Shown: positions 52,401 through 64,000 of the stretch, in pieces
Position numbering within the stretch: position 1 is the first letter of the stretch
Layout of the letters: every line of letters starts with the position of its first letter
Assembly (NCBI GenBank): GCA_005281725.1
Contig: SSBO01000012.1
Span: forward strand, 16,393,048-16,457,047
DNA length: 64,000 bases
Reading direction: 5' to 3'
Source of the DNA: Wuchereria bancrofti
Taxonomy: Eukaryota; Nematoda; Chromadorea; Rhabditida; Onchocercidae
Made by a program: the position numbers and the translations under genes
The notes under the pieces: generated by a model
The model's input: only the letters and a program-made list of their open reading frames with translations
Told to the model about the DNA's origin: nothing
Database searches by the model: none

Positions 52401-55400
52401 TCGAAAGCATTAGAAAAGATAATTTAAAATCAGTTATAACAACAGTACGGAATGGAAAACCAAAGTCTATCTCTCAAATATACGAATGTGCTCTTCATAT
52501 GCGCATGAATGTCGAGTTTTTGGTAATAAATTATGCAGATTTTCATTTTCCGTAATATCCTTATTTTTATTCACAATTGCTTCCTGATTATTTCCCATGA
52601 CATTGTCACATATTTTGTATCAGCAACAAATAACTCAAATTCAACAGCTTACCTTCCGAAGTCATATGATTTGTTGCTGAAAAGTGATTCCTTTTTTGAT
52701 AGTGCTTTTTTTTTCGTAATTTTCTTTCATTACTATCTTGTATGAAATCTTCGTTATCTTTCCTGCTACGTTGGAGTTATTTAATTTTTATAGATTTTGA
52801 AAGAAGGACCGGCTCATGACAGACACTACTTATTACGCTGTAAACTGTAAACTTATCTCAGCAGAGCGGGTTATTTTTGCGGATGGTGAAGGAAGTAGTA
52901 AGAAAATTGCAAAGCAAAATGCTTGTTCATGGATGCTAACTAAATTACAGTCTTTTGGTTAGTATCATGATTTTATTATAAGAATTATAATATTTGTTAT
53001 TTGATAAAAGTAATTATTGCTTTTCACCCGAAGATTTATTAATTTTTAAACATTGGCTTATTACTTTTTGTAGAATCTTCTCCAATTTTTATCGCTGCTA
53101 CAATGTTGAAATCGCAAAAAAAAAAATCGGAGCACCAAAAGAACTTAAACGAAAGACGATTAGCAAAGTATTTGATAGTTATCATTGTAATAATGCTGGA
53201 ATATGCTTCTTCGGTTTGGAAATTGCCTAATTTTCGTTTATTAATGCTGCGCAAAACTTAAAACTAAGTTCCACTTTATGAGTGCCCATCTCTCTAAATT
53301 CTATATTTGAGTTCATCAATATTCTTTTCAGTTCTTAGTTTCCGCATCTTGCAGTTCATTACGAGTTTAATAATCAAGTATATTTTCATTTTTGTTGCTG
53401 CAAATTTTAGGATATGAAAATGAGTCCAGAATATGGTCATCAAATTAACCAGTCAGCCGTTTGATGCAGATTATGCAACCCCGTAAGCAAAATGAACCAA
53501 AATTTCAACTTGTTGCTGAGCGTGGACAAAGTCGTTATAAAGAATTTGTGATGGAGGTTTGCTGTGGATATTATATGGTTAAATCCTAACATAATTACAT
53601 TTTCGTATTGAAGTGTTATATGCATTACAGGTGATCTGCGATGTTGGCCTTCGCTGTGAAGGTATAGGACTCAATAAAAAACTTGCGAAGCGTGCTGCAG
53701 CTGAAGCAGTGCTAGCAAGGATTAGATATGTAAAGCCGATGCCGAAACCTGGAAAAAGTCTTTTAAAGAGAAAAACTGAGGAATATGTGCAGCGATCACA
53801 TATTAGTATAGATTTTATTTTCCTACATGACTTTAAAACGGATTATATCCTTTTTTTTTATTCTTATAGAATAAGTTTGAAAAAACAACTGAATTTATTT
53901 TAACATTCATTAGACATGGTTTTAAATTGGTCGTTTTTGGTGTCATTTATCCACCTATATTCATCGTTACTGTAATTATGGTTTTAAACCTCTTCCAGAA
54001 ATAATACAGATTAATCAAAAAGTTGTAGGCATGTTCGAACTTGAAAAAGATGAAAGGTTAACGCGACAAATGAATGAGAAAGAAGATGAAGCAGGAGATA
54101 TTGAGAAAGTCTCAGAAGTTACTTTATCTGTGATTGCCTCGATGAGATCACAAGTTATGGCTTTCGCTAACGTCGATAGGACTTTGTATGCCGGTGAACA
54201 AAAAGATGTCTGGGGTAGCACTGCTCCTGAAATTAAGAGGTAAGTTTTTGGCTGCGCTATATGTATTTCTTATATTGAAAGAGAAAGACGGTTGTTATTT
54301 TGAGAGATGATTCAGCATTGTAGAATTCGGAAGCTTGATTTTTTTTTTTATAAATAACACTATGTTGTCAGTAGTAATAGTTATTTGGAAAGTGAGTGAT
54401 TTTTTAATTCAATCGGTTATGGCGCATATTCTTTTCATAACTTCAGTTTAACAAAATTGTGACACATGGTGTTTTTGTTCTGTTTAGCTCATTGCTTACA
54501 TATATATCACATTTTCAGTATGTTTAATTTATGAAATTATATTCAACAAGTAAAAATTTTGATAGCATTAGTGATAAAGAAAATGACGATGCAAGACGAT
54601 ATGCTGCTCCTCAGCCAAAGCGTCGTGTTACTTTCAATAATGAAGTTAGTGCCTGTCCACTAGCTGGTTAGTTTTATTTTTCTGCTCGCTTACAGGAATT
54701 GAACATTTTTGTTTTACATCAAACTACAGAACATTCTTATGGAATTTTGAACGTTTTGTGATAGAAGGTAGTGACTTATATATTATCCAAGCTTAATCGG
54801 CTTTTATGAGGCTTCCAGCATGTCGAATGCCATTGCTAGTTAATATTGGGTTAGGGATTAAGTTTATGAAAATATTTGGTGGCAAGCACTGGAAATCTTT
54901 AGATGGCTATGAATGGACGTACACGTATTCAATGTGAAATCGCGCACTGTCATGAAATTTTCTGTGCAATGAAATCGTTAGAAGTGAATAAAATATAGAG
55001 TAAAGCTGAAAAAAGATATGTAGAAATGAAAAAAATGAAGGAAAAAAGAAGGAAAAAAATGTTTCAGCCTTTTGCTCTGTATCCTCTCTTTGTTGCTTAT
55101 CGGTTTTGTTTTGTTTTTTTGTGATTCTGAACTTTTTGATGAATTTGATCAATAGAGTTTTATATATATGATATACTAGTTCTTTCCTGTCTTTATACTT
55201 GTTTTATGCTAGTTCTTTTCTCTTATTCGTTTTATTGCAGGTGACAGCAACCACCCTCATCCTTGATAACATCGCTGAAATCGCAAATATTTGTCAACAA
55301 GATCCGCAAAAGTTTGTTTTGTTCTTCTGCAATGCAATTTAGAGATTTTTCTGTAAATCTTTAACTTTCTGATTTGTGTATTTTAGGAGGCTGTGACTCG

Positions 55401-56397
55401 AGAAAATGGCTCACCGAAACTGAGAAGAAAGAAATTGCTGAAATGACACAAGATTTTTTCAAATATTGTAACATCATTCACTCGCTGAAAATAGAGAAAA
55501 AAAGTATTATAATTAATGCATCTGAAGATATGATTTACATTTGTAGAAAGATTATATCAGTATGAAAATTATTGCTTTTCCGAATATTTAAACTTTGAAA
55601 TCTTCCTGATAGCGTTTATTTTTAATTAACTATTCAGAAACGGATCTTGATGGGATCGAAGGACTTTTCGTAAATGTTTTCATTTTCATATTTAAATCCT
55701 CTGGATATAAGTTGTTGATTATTTGAGTTTTAGTTATTTTTTGATGTCTGACTACCAGGGTAGTTAAAAAGTATTTCTCAATTTTCTTCAGCGGAGAATG
55801 ACGAGTTTGTATTGATGAGTCGTCATATGGAGCAATTATCTCTGAATGAGATGTCGTCATCCACAGCATATTCAACTGCTAGATATCATCTGGAATAGCC
55901 GAACATTACAAATTTTCAGTCAATTATACCGATTTTCCTGTGGTATACATTTTGTTCATTGATCAAGATAAGGGAAAAAATCAGTGTATGCGATGCTTGG
56001 GATATACTATATAACAGTTATAATGAATTAATTGGTGTTGAACTGGTTGGAGGAATAAGACTAGGTTAAAGGTTGTTCACTGTCGATATGACAAGTTAAG
56101 CATGATATATGGTTTTAGACTTCGAGTGGGATTGGTAATCAATATTTCTCACTTATTTCGATTGGAATCGATAAGCCTGTCGTAAGTTTTAACTTTATAC
56201 GCCTATTTTCAAGACAATATTGCAGTATCAATCTTGCATCTATCCTTATTTTTTCATACTTGATGTGTTAATTTGTAAATTCAATAGAAATTGATTCCAA
56301 GGTATGCCACGGAAGTGGGAATACCGAAGAGGCTGCTCATGAGGATGCTGCTCGCAATGCCTTATTGCTTCTTTGTAAAATTTGGATCGTGTACTAG
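49425..56397 (+). pseudogene. Staufen version A, main contigs: multiply disrupted
   Basis: Same exon order as 29791-36584. Lesions relative to version B: 10-bp deletion in exon 5 (after 50723); 7-bp deletion removing the exon 6 donor (about 51214); 7-bp tandem duplication TGTAAAC in dsRBD3 (52839-52852) giving a stop; two extra A in an A run (53116-53126); one base lost in dsRBD4 (about 53450); one base lost near 55256; four bases lost at about 55896 creating a TAG in dsRBD5; deletion of the exon 19 acceptor (about 56200); one A lost at 56286. In-frame changes also occur, such as a two-codon insertion in exon 8. Exons 1-2 of this contig (49425-49872) are identical to version B, so the contig is a mosaic. 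Exon 8 is repeated across the N run at 51825-51835. Confidence 0.8.
51647..52013. repeat. 178-bp duplication flanking an 11-N gap
   Basis: 51647-51824 and 51836-52013 are the same sequence, containing Staufen exon 8 and part of its intron. The run of 11 N lies between. These are contig ends that overlap but were not merged. Confidence 0.92.
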
Positions 56398-59300
56398 GTA
56401 TTGCGCGAAATTTGCTCGATTAGTCGTTCTTAGGTTTTTTTTTCTCAGTAAAATAAGAATATTGCGTCATTATGAGAGCGGATATAAATGGTTTTTGTCA
56501 CAAGGTACGAATCTAACAAATCTAACGAATCTAACGTCACCCACTTGAATCTTAATTATTTTTAAAAATATGAAGAATAACGAACGACTTTGCTTGTTAT
56601 ACACTTTACAACTTTATTTTGTACTTTATGGTTATAGTAGTGCATAGTAGTTTTAGATTAACTTTCTGTCAAAACTAATTCCTGCATTTTGTGATAAATT
56701 CTATTGGGGTACGCAGCATGTACAAAATATAGCTTTATCTATTTTTATGTTTCGTCATAGTTATACCCAGTGCTGCATATCCTATTAAAGGTCTATTCTC
56801 TATTTCCTGAAAAACTCAGATGAGCACACTGATAATCAATAGAATCTCATTTGCATGCTACAAATGCCATTCTATTTTGGTAAATTTGAATTAGTAATTC
56901 GATCAATATGAGTTCAATGATGCAAAAAGACTTTCAAAAATGTTTCTGTTTTCACGTTGCAAAAAAAGAACCTTTGTGAAATTTGCTTTTAACTGAGCTA
57001 ATTCGTTCTAATTCGTCATACTAGAACATATATGGTGGAGTGGAATAGGCTTCCGAGGGCAGGCTTATGCTAATCAGCAAATATTTTTACGAGTAGAATG
57101 GGAAGATAAACAGTGGAGAAGGAGTAATGTTTCCATTCTTCTGTCGTTAACAGAAATATTTCTCTGTTTTGTCTGTTTTAATCTCAATCTTTTTGCTTTT
57201 CACTGTTTTTGCTGCTAAACAATGACATTTCACTGCTAATTCGAGCTGTTTATCAGTATTACTGTGTGATAATGATCTTTATATTATTAACGAAGAGTTC
57301 CAAGGTGGTTTTTAACTTGTCTTCGTAATACCACGTGCTTATATCATGTTATGATATTTAGAAATCTATTTGTCTTTCCGTTTTCATCCTGTGCTGATGG
57401 GGTTATCATTTATTAAGGGACGGAGCCCAATAAGAATAAGCAAGCTGTTTTAAAACATTTTTTGTTTTTGTTCCTTGTCTTGTGCATCAAGCCAGCATAA
57501 AGTAATTCTTAAATTGACTTAGTTTTGTTTAAGATAAGTTTGCAGATGTTAATTTGCTGTTCTATAGTAGAAGTTAATGTATGCATTTTTAGAACTGGAG
57601 AGGGATGTTTAGTGACTTAAATTTCTTGGGAAAATCACACGATATTTTTAACTATCGTTAATTTCAAGCATTTATTATTGGGCAGATTAGTTTCTACTGT
57701 AGATGTGCAAGAAGCATGGAAAATTAAGTATTCGAATTGTAGTATGGATAATTTCGTTTCGAAATTATCATCACATATACGTGTACAACTATTTCATGTT
57801 TTCAATCGATCAGCGGTACCTGTTTTGATCCCTTGCAACATAAATTTTAATCAGGTCGAAGTATTTACCTCTATTCTTGATTGTAATAGATTATGACTAA
57901 TAACTGAAAAGATATAAAGAACTTTGTGTTTCAGAGGAACCTGGAAAACTTCGACTTGTGTTTCTTATTTAATTTCGTTCATATGTTTTCTTATGCCATT
58001 AACAACGCTGTTAATGACGTGTTCTCAGTTATCTGTGATATCTGCTTCCATACAACTTTTATCCTGATCACAGAGTGTTGTTTTCTAGGTTCAGTACGGT
58101 TTTGCCACCGGAATCTCATTTTTCACTCATTTTAAGGTGCAGATAAGTTTGTCCAACGATTTTATGCCTTTTGTCTTCTCCTAGCTTTATCGATTATCGG
58201 CTGACTACATCTGTCTTTTTTCAATTATGTTGCCATGCACATTTTTAATTCCAAGCACTGGTTTTATTGTTATTTTCAGAAATTAAACCTTAATGAGAAA
58301 ATGCAAAGAATAATTAATTATTTGATCTTTATATTAGTTGCTTTTAGATTCTCAGGTGATTGACTGGTATACTTGAAGATTAAGATTTGTATTAAGAAAA
58401 ATTAGAATATATTCCACTGCTTTGTTAGGACAGTCTTTAGAACTGGAATGGATTTCTTTCGTTGAATGTACCACTTTGTGTTCAGGATTTGAAACGGTTT
58501 CAATATTTGCGAAGCACAGTGCATTTTCATTTCTTTTGGCTGTGACTTATGTAGTCACATGTAGTATATATAATAATCTGGTAGACTCAAATACTTCGAT
58601 TGAGATCCTTGAAATATTTTTAGAACAAGCTCATGCAAATGTTCAGTAGGGCTTTTTGAAATTTAGCAAGTCGGTCGTTTTGAAAAGCAAAATTCTTTTC
58701 AGAAGTCTTGTTTTCTACACATGATTCTATTGTTTAATTGATGCGGCTCATCTTAAAAGTCTCAGTTTGAGGAATCTTTTCAGAAACAGCTGGGAGGTAT
58801 CCGGTGCGGTCATAAGGTAACAAATTCAAACACTTTTGTCTTTCCTTTCCTTTTGCGTTCCAGTTTTTTCATATTGTTTGTTTTCAGATTCACATGTGTT
58901 CAGTTTTTTTCCCTGTCGAATAACATTCAAATTTCTTTGTGTTATTTCTTGGAAAGTATCTTTGAGAACGATGTCAGTGTGATGATGTAAAATTTCGTAT
59001 TTCATTTCCATATCTACTCTATAGCTTGTATAAAAGTTACTTTGCATAGCCGCATTCAATACATATAATATATATTACATTCATATATGAAGCCGGATGT
59101 CTGTTAAACACTTATTGGAAAATATTACAGTAATGGAATTTGAGAATATTGGAGCAGTGGAATTAGAACTGTTGTCTTTTTGCTTACTGGTGGGTCGATT
59201 ATCGAACCATTTCTGACTGGTAAAAATCTTTCGAAAATGTAAAAAAAATTAAAAATGCATTTCCTCAAGTTTTCCTTATCTCATTTCAATGTTGAATTTT

Positions 59301-59952
59301 ACCATCCCCAACTTGTACACATTTTATTGACTGTGCTCCATCCATAGGCAGGTATGGTCCGAAAAGCACAGTAGTGAAGCCACTTAGTTGCTGCAGTTCT
59401 GTTCCAACTTCCAGATCGATCTGTAACTAAGTAGTAAGACGAATATTATAATAAAAGTCCCAATTCGTTTGGAAGTATTTTTAAATATAGTTTTATACAC
59501 CTATCAAAGGTGTATTTTGCTTCATTGAAGTTATACATCCGGCTAAAGGCAGATGAATTAAACAGAACAGTTTCATGGCAGTATTATGAATTTCCATGAG
59601 ACGAGATGTCCTTCCTGAACTTCTTGCGTCATGCAGTTATGAACTGTTTAAACGGGTGCTATTTACTTTAACAAAACATGACCGAGTAACAAATCATTTT
59701 ACAAATTTTTTGACTTATAAATTAAAGCCAAATACACCTGCATGGCGACATCCTTTTGCTGTTCTTTTGAAACATTTTGTGTCTGTTTTTCTTCTTGAAC
59801 CTAAGAAATCATTGAATTTTAATATTTTCATTCCCCTAAATGATAGGTGTGTTTTATAATGCTGAAAAAGGATCATCAATGAATTGAAAATATTGAAAAA
59901 TTCAATGCATGTATGCCCTAAGTGGCTGAAAATATAACTGGTATGAAAGTTC
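56398..59952. other. Interval after Staufen version A with no supported gene
   Basis: Homologous to 36585-39952 in version B, with many substitutions and indels. A stretch of about 240 bp near 59100-59345 has no equivalent in B. No exon seen. Confidence 0.4.
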
Positions 59953-61973
59953 TCATCCAATCATTGCCGCTGTTCCGGACTTCACCGGTGATTGCTTCTC
60001 AGGTTTCCGTATTGATGCTAAGTCTAAGACTTCTTCCCTTGCATTAAGCAGCGCTGTCTGCTTTGATGACTTCTCTGGTTTAATGTCTCCTGAAGAACTA
60101 TTTTCAGCTCCAATTCTTTAACTGCCCCGAAGAGATTCTTGCGTTTCAGCTAATGACGATAATGCACTATTCCTTCAAAATCCTTTTATTACTGGTAATG
60201 ATGCTACCTGTTTTTGCTCTTCCTGAACTGGTAGTGATGCTGGCGGCTTTTGCTTTTTCACAGGTATCAGTGTTGTAGGTAATGTGACTTGAATGGAAAA
60301 GTGAAGAGAATTGTTATAGTGAGTTATGACAAACGATAGAGTCTTCCAATGTAATCGGTTGGCACATTTTTGAAGTGATGCGCATAGTCGCCTTCTGATC
60401 TGTATCCCTTCGCTTAATTTTTTTTTAACTTATATTTGAGATGGATCTCTTTACATCTAAGTACTGCAATACCAATTCGCCGTTGCTTATAATCCACTTA
60501 TTTAGCAGTTATTAATTGCAACAATAATAATATTCATATCTTCATCAATAGTACTATTTTTGAGAAAACAAATGAGAAAAAGCATTATTTCATCATAACG
60601 AATTTAAGCTATATGAATGAGAAAGAGGGGAAATGATCAAATTTCAGTTTCCTCTCTACTAGCTGTACTCTGTCAAGTTTATTTGCTTAAGTAAGCTAGT
60701 TGAAGCATATAGTTCTCTTTCCATCAACAGTTGATCTCTGCAGACCTCATGAAGATCGTCCCAGTTACATCGTACGTTTATCGTTCGCATCCCTTCCTTT
60801 AATTCGAATTTTCTCTCTGAATAAAAGGACAAGCAGCCGTTCTGGAATATGAATTGCAATGCAATAAATAGTGATGACTTGTTTGGGACGATATAAATTG
60901 ATGGAATTTAATTGTTTGCAATTATCAAAATAAATAACAAGTTTGACAAATCTAAATTTTCTTGCCATCAAGAAATGGAAGGAGTTAGGATATTGGTTAG
61001 TGCCTATCCTTTGTTTAATTACATACCTCATTGTTTTCACAGCTTCTTGCAAATTCTAATAAAATTTAAACAGAAATGATCTTAAATTTTTTTCGGTCAA
61101 AGGCATATCCATACAGTCAAAAGCATCGTCAAAAGCGTTTCAACTTTCATGTGATTGAATTTTGAAAATCTTCCCAAAACTTCCCAAAACCCTGAGCAGA
61201 TTAGTTGCTGCTATTTCAATATTTGAAGTATCATTCAACAAAATAATCAATTTCTTGCATTTCCCAGATACAGATACAGTGCTTCTCTGTTTATCTGTCC
61301 ATCGATTATTTCACAATATTAACCATTTTGTTAGTTTGTGTGATTCGATCCCATTTCTGCCTCTCGGTACCTCTCCTATTTCTGAAAGAGGTGAGTGGCT
61401 TATTCTTTAAGAATATTTTAAGAAGCAGTTATTCGGAAATAGCAATATAAATATTTATAATCGAAAGCACTTGAATTGTTACTTGATATTATGCCATATC
61501 GTATCGTGTCGATATGTTTGTATCAACTTGCTTCTGTTTACATGATGCAATAAATACTGGTTTTGAGGGCAATCGGGATTGCATAATCCTTCTAGCAAAC
61601 ATTTCTGAAATTATCAGTTGGAAAAACAGTTCACAATTTGCAAGGTTCAGAGTCATTCCCCTTCGCATCCGTACTGAGAATGTTTCTGCTCCAATCAAAT
61701 CTTGTTTGCTTGATGATTTATCACATTGTTATATTTTGCCACCTATCATTGTTCACAACTGTGATTTCAGCTGCCTGTGAGTAGCAGACCAGAAGTAATA
61801 GAAGTAACAATTAGCCTGAAACAAATACCTGTTTCAATGATAACAAAAATAAATATTGCAGAGTCGCAAATAAAAAATCTCCGTAATATACTATTTTGAA
61901 AATGTTCTTCCTTTCATTCTCATTGATATTATCAACACTTTCGGTATATTTATCATTAAAATGTAGACTCATG
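59953..61973 (-). pseudogene. Unidentified minus-strand gene, version A (interrupted)
   Basis: Counterpart of 39953-42120. The last exon (59953-60149) has an in-frame TAA where B reads GGC AAT GAA. The piece containing FKFY-x-NLQEAVKTM has TAG in place of the Trp codon. The piece at 60653-60859 stays open (RTINVRCNWDDLHEVCRDQL identical to B). The MSLHFNDKYTESVDNINENE piece is kept and differs from B by silent changes only over its first 30 codons. Together this looks like a gene that was coding but is no longer intact in version A. Confidence 0.4.
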
Positions 61974-61989
61974 TCTTTGACTTATTTTA

Positions 61990-64000
61990 CTCTTTTTTCA
62001 GTTTCAACTTGGAAGCTGTGAATTAGTGAAGTGACTTTCCTTCATCAACTCAGCTTCCATTGATTATGTCATTGGAGAACGAATTTCTTTGGGTCTTTAG
62101 AGCTTAACTGTCTCCATTTATGCAGTAGTTGAAATATTTCAATCGTTGCTATTGTGTTATTTGGTAAGCGCAGTCGAACAACTATGAAACGCTGTATGCG
62201 ACCAATTAGTGACTTTAGTAATTGTCATGAGTTTTAATCTCTACTCTTTCGTGTTTTGGATTAATTGCCTATGTATCCTATTTAGCCATCCTACTGTTAA
62301 TTTACAAGCAGTTTGCCAACTGACTATCCTTGATGCAGAGTAATGTGGAATAAATTTGAAAGAAAAGATCTAATCATGTATTTATAAATTTAATTTGTCT
62401 AGGCAATTGGTAAATTCATTTAAAATTTGTTATGATCATGAATTTTAGTTGTACCCCAAATTCGTGCTAAATTCTGGCGATATTTCAAAATATTGTTACT
62501 TTTTTTCTGTCTTAAGAAATGTGGTCTTCCTATCCTCGGGATCACATAGTGAGGTTGATAAGAATCATTTTATGATTTTGGTTCCAATTTGTCAACACTA
62601 ATTTTGAAAGTTTGTTTTTAATTCTTTTGAAGAAGAGAATTGTTTTTCATTAAATTATAATCTCACTGGAACTTGTCACATTCATAATTATTAGTATTCC
62701 ATGGAAGTTTATGATAATGAACTGTTACTAGTTCTGCTTTTATATTCCCTAGATTTTTTTTCATTCTGGTGGAATTTGTTGTTGGACGTTGTAATTATAT
62801 GTAATAATTAGCTGTCCCTTTCGTNNNNNNNNNNNGTTTGTTTTTAATTCTTTTGAAGAAGAGAATTGTTTTTCATTAAATTATAACCTCACTGGAACTC
62901 GTCACATTCATAATTATTAGTATTCCATGGAAGTTTATGATAATGAACTGTTACTAGTTCTGCTTTTATATTCCCTAGATTTTTTTTCATTCTGGTGGAA
63001 TTTGTTGTTGGACGTTGTAATTATATGTAATAATTAGCTGTCCCTTTCGTTTTTCTTTTAATTCGTAGTTCTTTTAATTCGTAGAATTTCGAAAATTTCA
63101 AGCTTTCTCTTTTTTGGTACCGATCGATGCATTATTACTGCGGAATTTTAGGCCCACTTTTCTGATTTGATAATTAAATAGTAAAGAACTATACATCTCA
63201 ACATAAAACGAATTTGGGATTCACGAACGTTCGAACATTCAAATTTTGTTGAAGTCAATGAAGTCCCAGTTGGTACTGTACTTATTGTTTGATCATGTCT
63301 ATGATCATATTATGCTATATCTTTTTGTGATCTCCCAGAAAAGGATATGGAAGAATGTATTACGACTAGAGATCTGAAATAACCTACTAAAATGTAAAGA
63401 AAGTAGACAAGAATTATGTCAAACCACCGAAAACTTTAGATTTCAACAATTTTTTGGATGCTTTCCCCACTCACATTTTTCAAAGTTTTGTTAGAATAAA
63501 TGCTTTTGAGTAGTGATTAAATTACCATTTGAAACTTTTCTGCATGCTGATATATTTTGAGACATCTCAAGCCTGTCACACTTGTTTCTGTAAAAACCAT
63601 CGCATTACTTTATTGGTCAATACGCATTTAGGATTGGACTGTACAAACGTTATATATTCCGAGTAATATAAGGCAAAATCAAAGATTAATGATTCGGGCC
63701 TACTGGTAACAGTTTAGTAGTAACATTTTTTTGTTTAAATTAGGAATGGAATGAAATATTTGAAGGTGCATTTCACATTCAATTTGCATTTAGCCATTGT
63801 GTCCCCGTGACTCGTTGCTGCCCCAATGTTTCATCTCATTTATGGTTACATCGGCGCATTTTAGATATTTACGGTTGAGCTCCCTTTCATAAATTTTTGC
63901 TCAGATTTTACTCTTCCCTTTTTATTTAAAGAAGTTTTGAACACAACACATAGTGCTTTCATCTTTTGATTATCGGCATTTGTGGAAATTCTCCTCCAAG
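61990..64000. other. Right end of window, version A, no supported gene
   Basis: Corresponds to about 42140-44040 in B. It contains the unmerged overlap around the N run at 62825-62835. No exon identified. Confidence 0.4.
62610..63050. repeat. 215-bp duplication flanking an 11-N gap
   Basis: 62610-62824 and 62836-63050 are near-identical, differing at two positions about 50-65 bases in. At those positions the right copy carries the version B bases (AACCTC, ACTCG). It is an unmerged contig overlap with a small haplotype or paralogue difference. Confidence 0.88.

Overview
The window is AT-rich, intron-rich eukaryotic DNA. It carries a cuticlin-type ZP protein, a CK1/TTBK-family kinase relative of the kind expanded in worms, hnRNP K and Staufen. 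The introns are small to moderate with strong TTTCAG acceptors. Together this points to a nematode, and the base composition and gene style fit a filarial or other spirurid worm; the species is not determined. The annotation is of spliced genes, so coordinates are gene spans, with exons listed where I could phase them by hand.

Layout. 279-2629 (minus): cuticlin-like ZP-domain gene, nearly complete, with one apparent frameshift. 2640-9700: no gene seen. 9703-14377 (plus): CK1/TTBK-like pseudokinase that has lost the VAIK lysine, the HRD aspartate and the DFG glycine. 14378-18900: no gene seen, several hairpins and repeats. From 18921 on, the window holds two diverged versions of one segment, called A and B. 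The segment order is hnRNP K homologue (KH1-KH2-KH3), then Staufen homologue (five dsRBDs, dsRBD2 split by a proline-rich insert), then an unidentified minus-strand gene. Version A occupies 18921-23661 and resumes at 46256-64000. Version B occupies 23663-46254 and sits between the two parts of A. The two parts of A overlap by 526 identical bases (23136-23661 = 46256-46781), so A is one continuous sequence into which B was placed at scaffolding. Further joins marked by N at 49193, 51825-51835 and 62825-62835 also have duplicated flanks.

Functional state. Both hnRNP K versions read through. Staufen B (29791-36584) can be assembled by hand into 20 exons with a continuous reading frame of about 827 codons. 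Staufen A (about 48229-56397) has at least nine frameshifts, stops or lost splice sites. The minus-strand gene is likewise open in B but interrupted in A. B therefore looks like the working copy of the distal part, and A is either a decaying paralogous segment or a very divergent, partly non-functional haplotype. hnRNP K and Staufen are both cytoplasmic/nuclear RNA-binding regulators lying head to tail; whether they are co-regulated cannot be told from the sequence.
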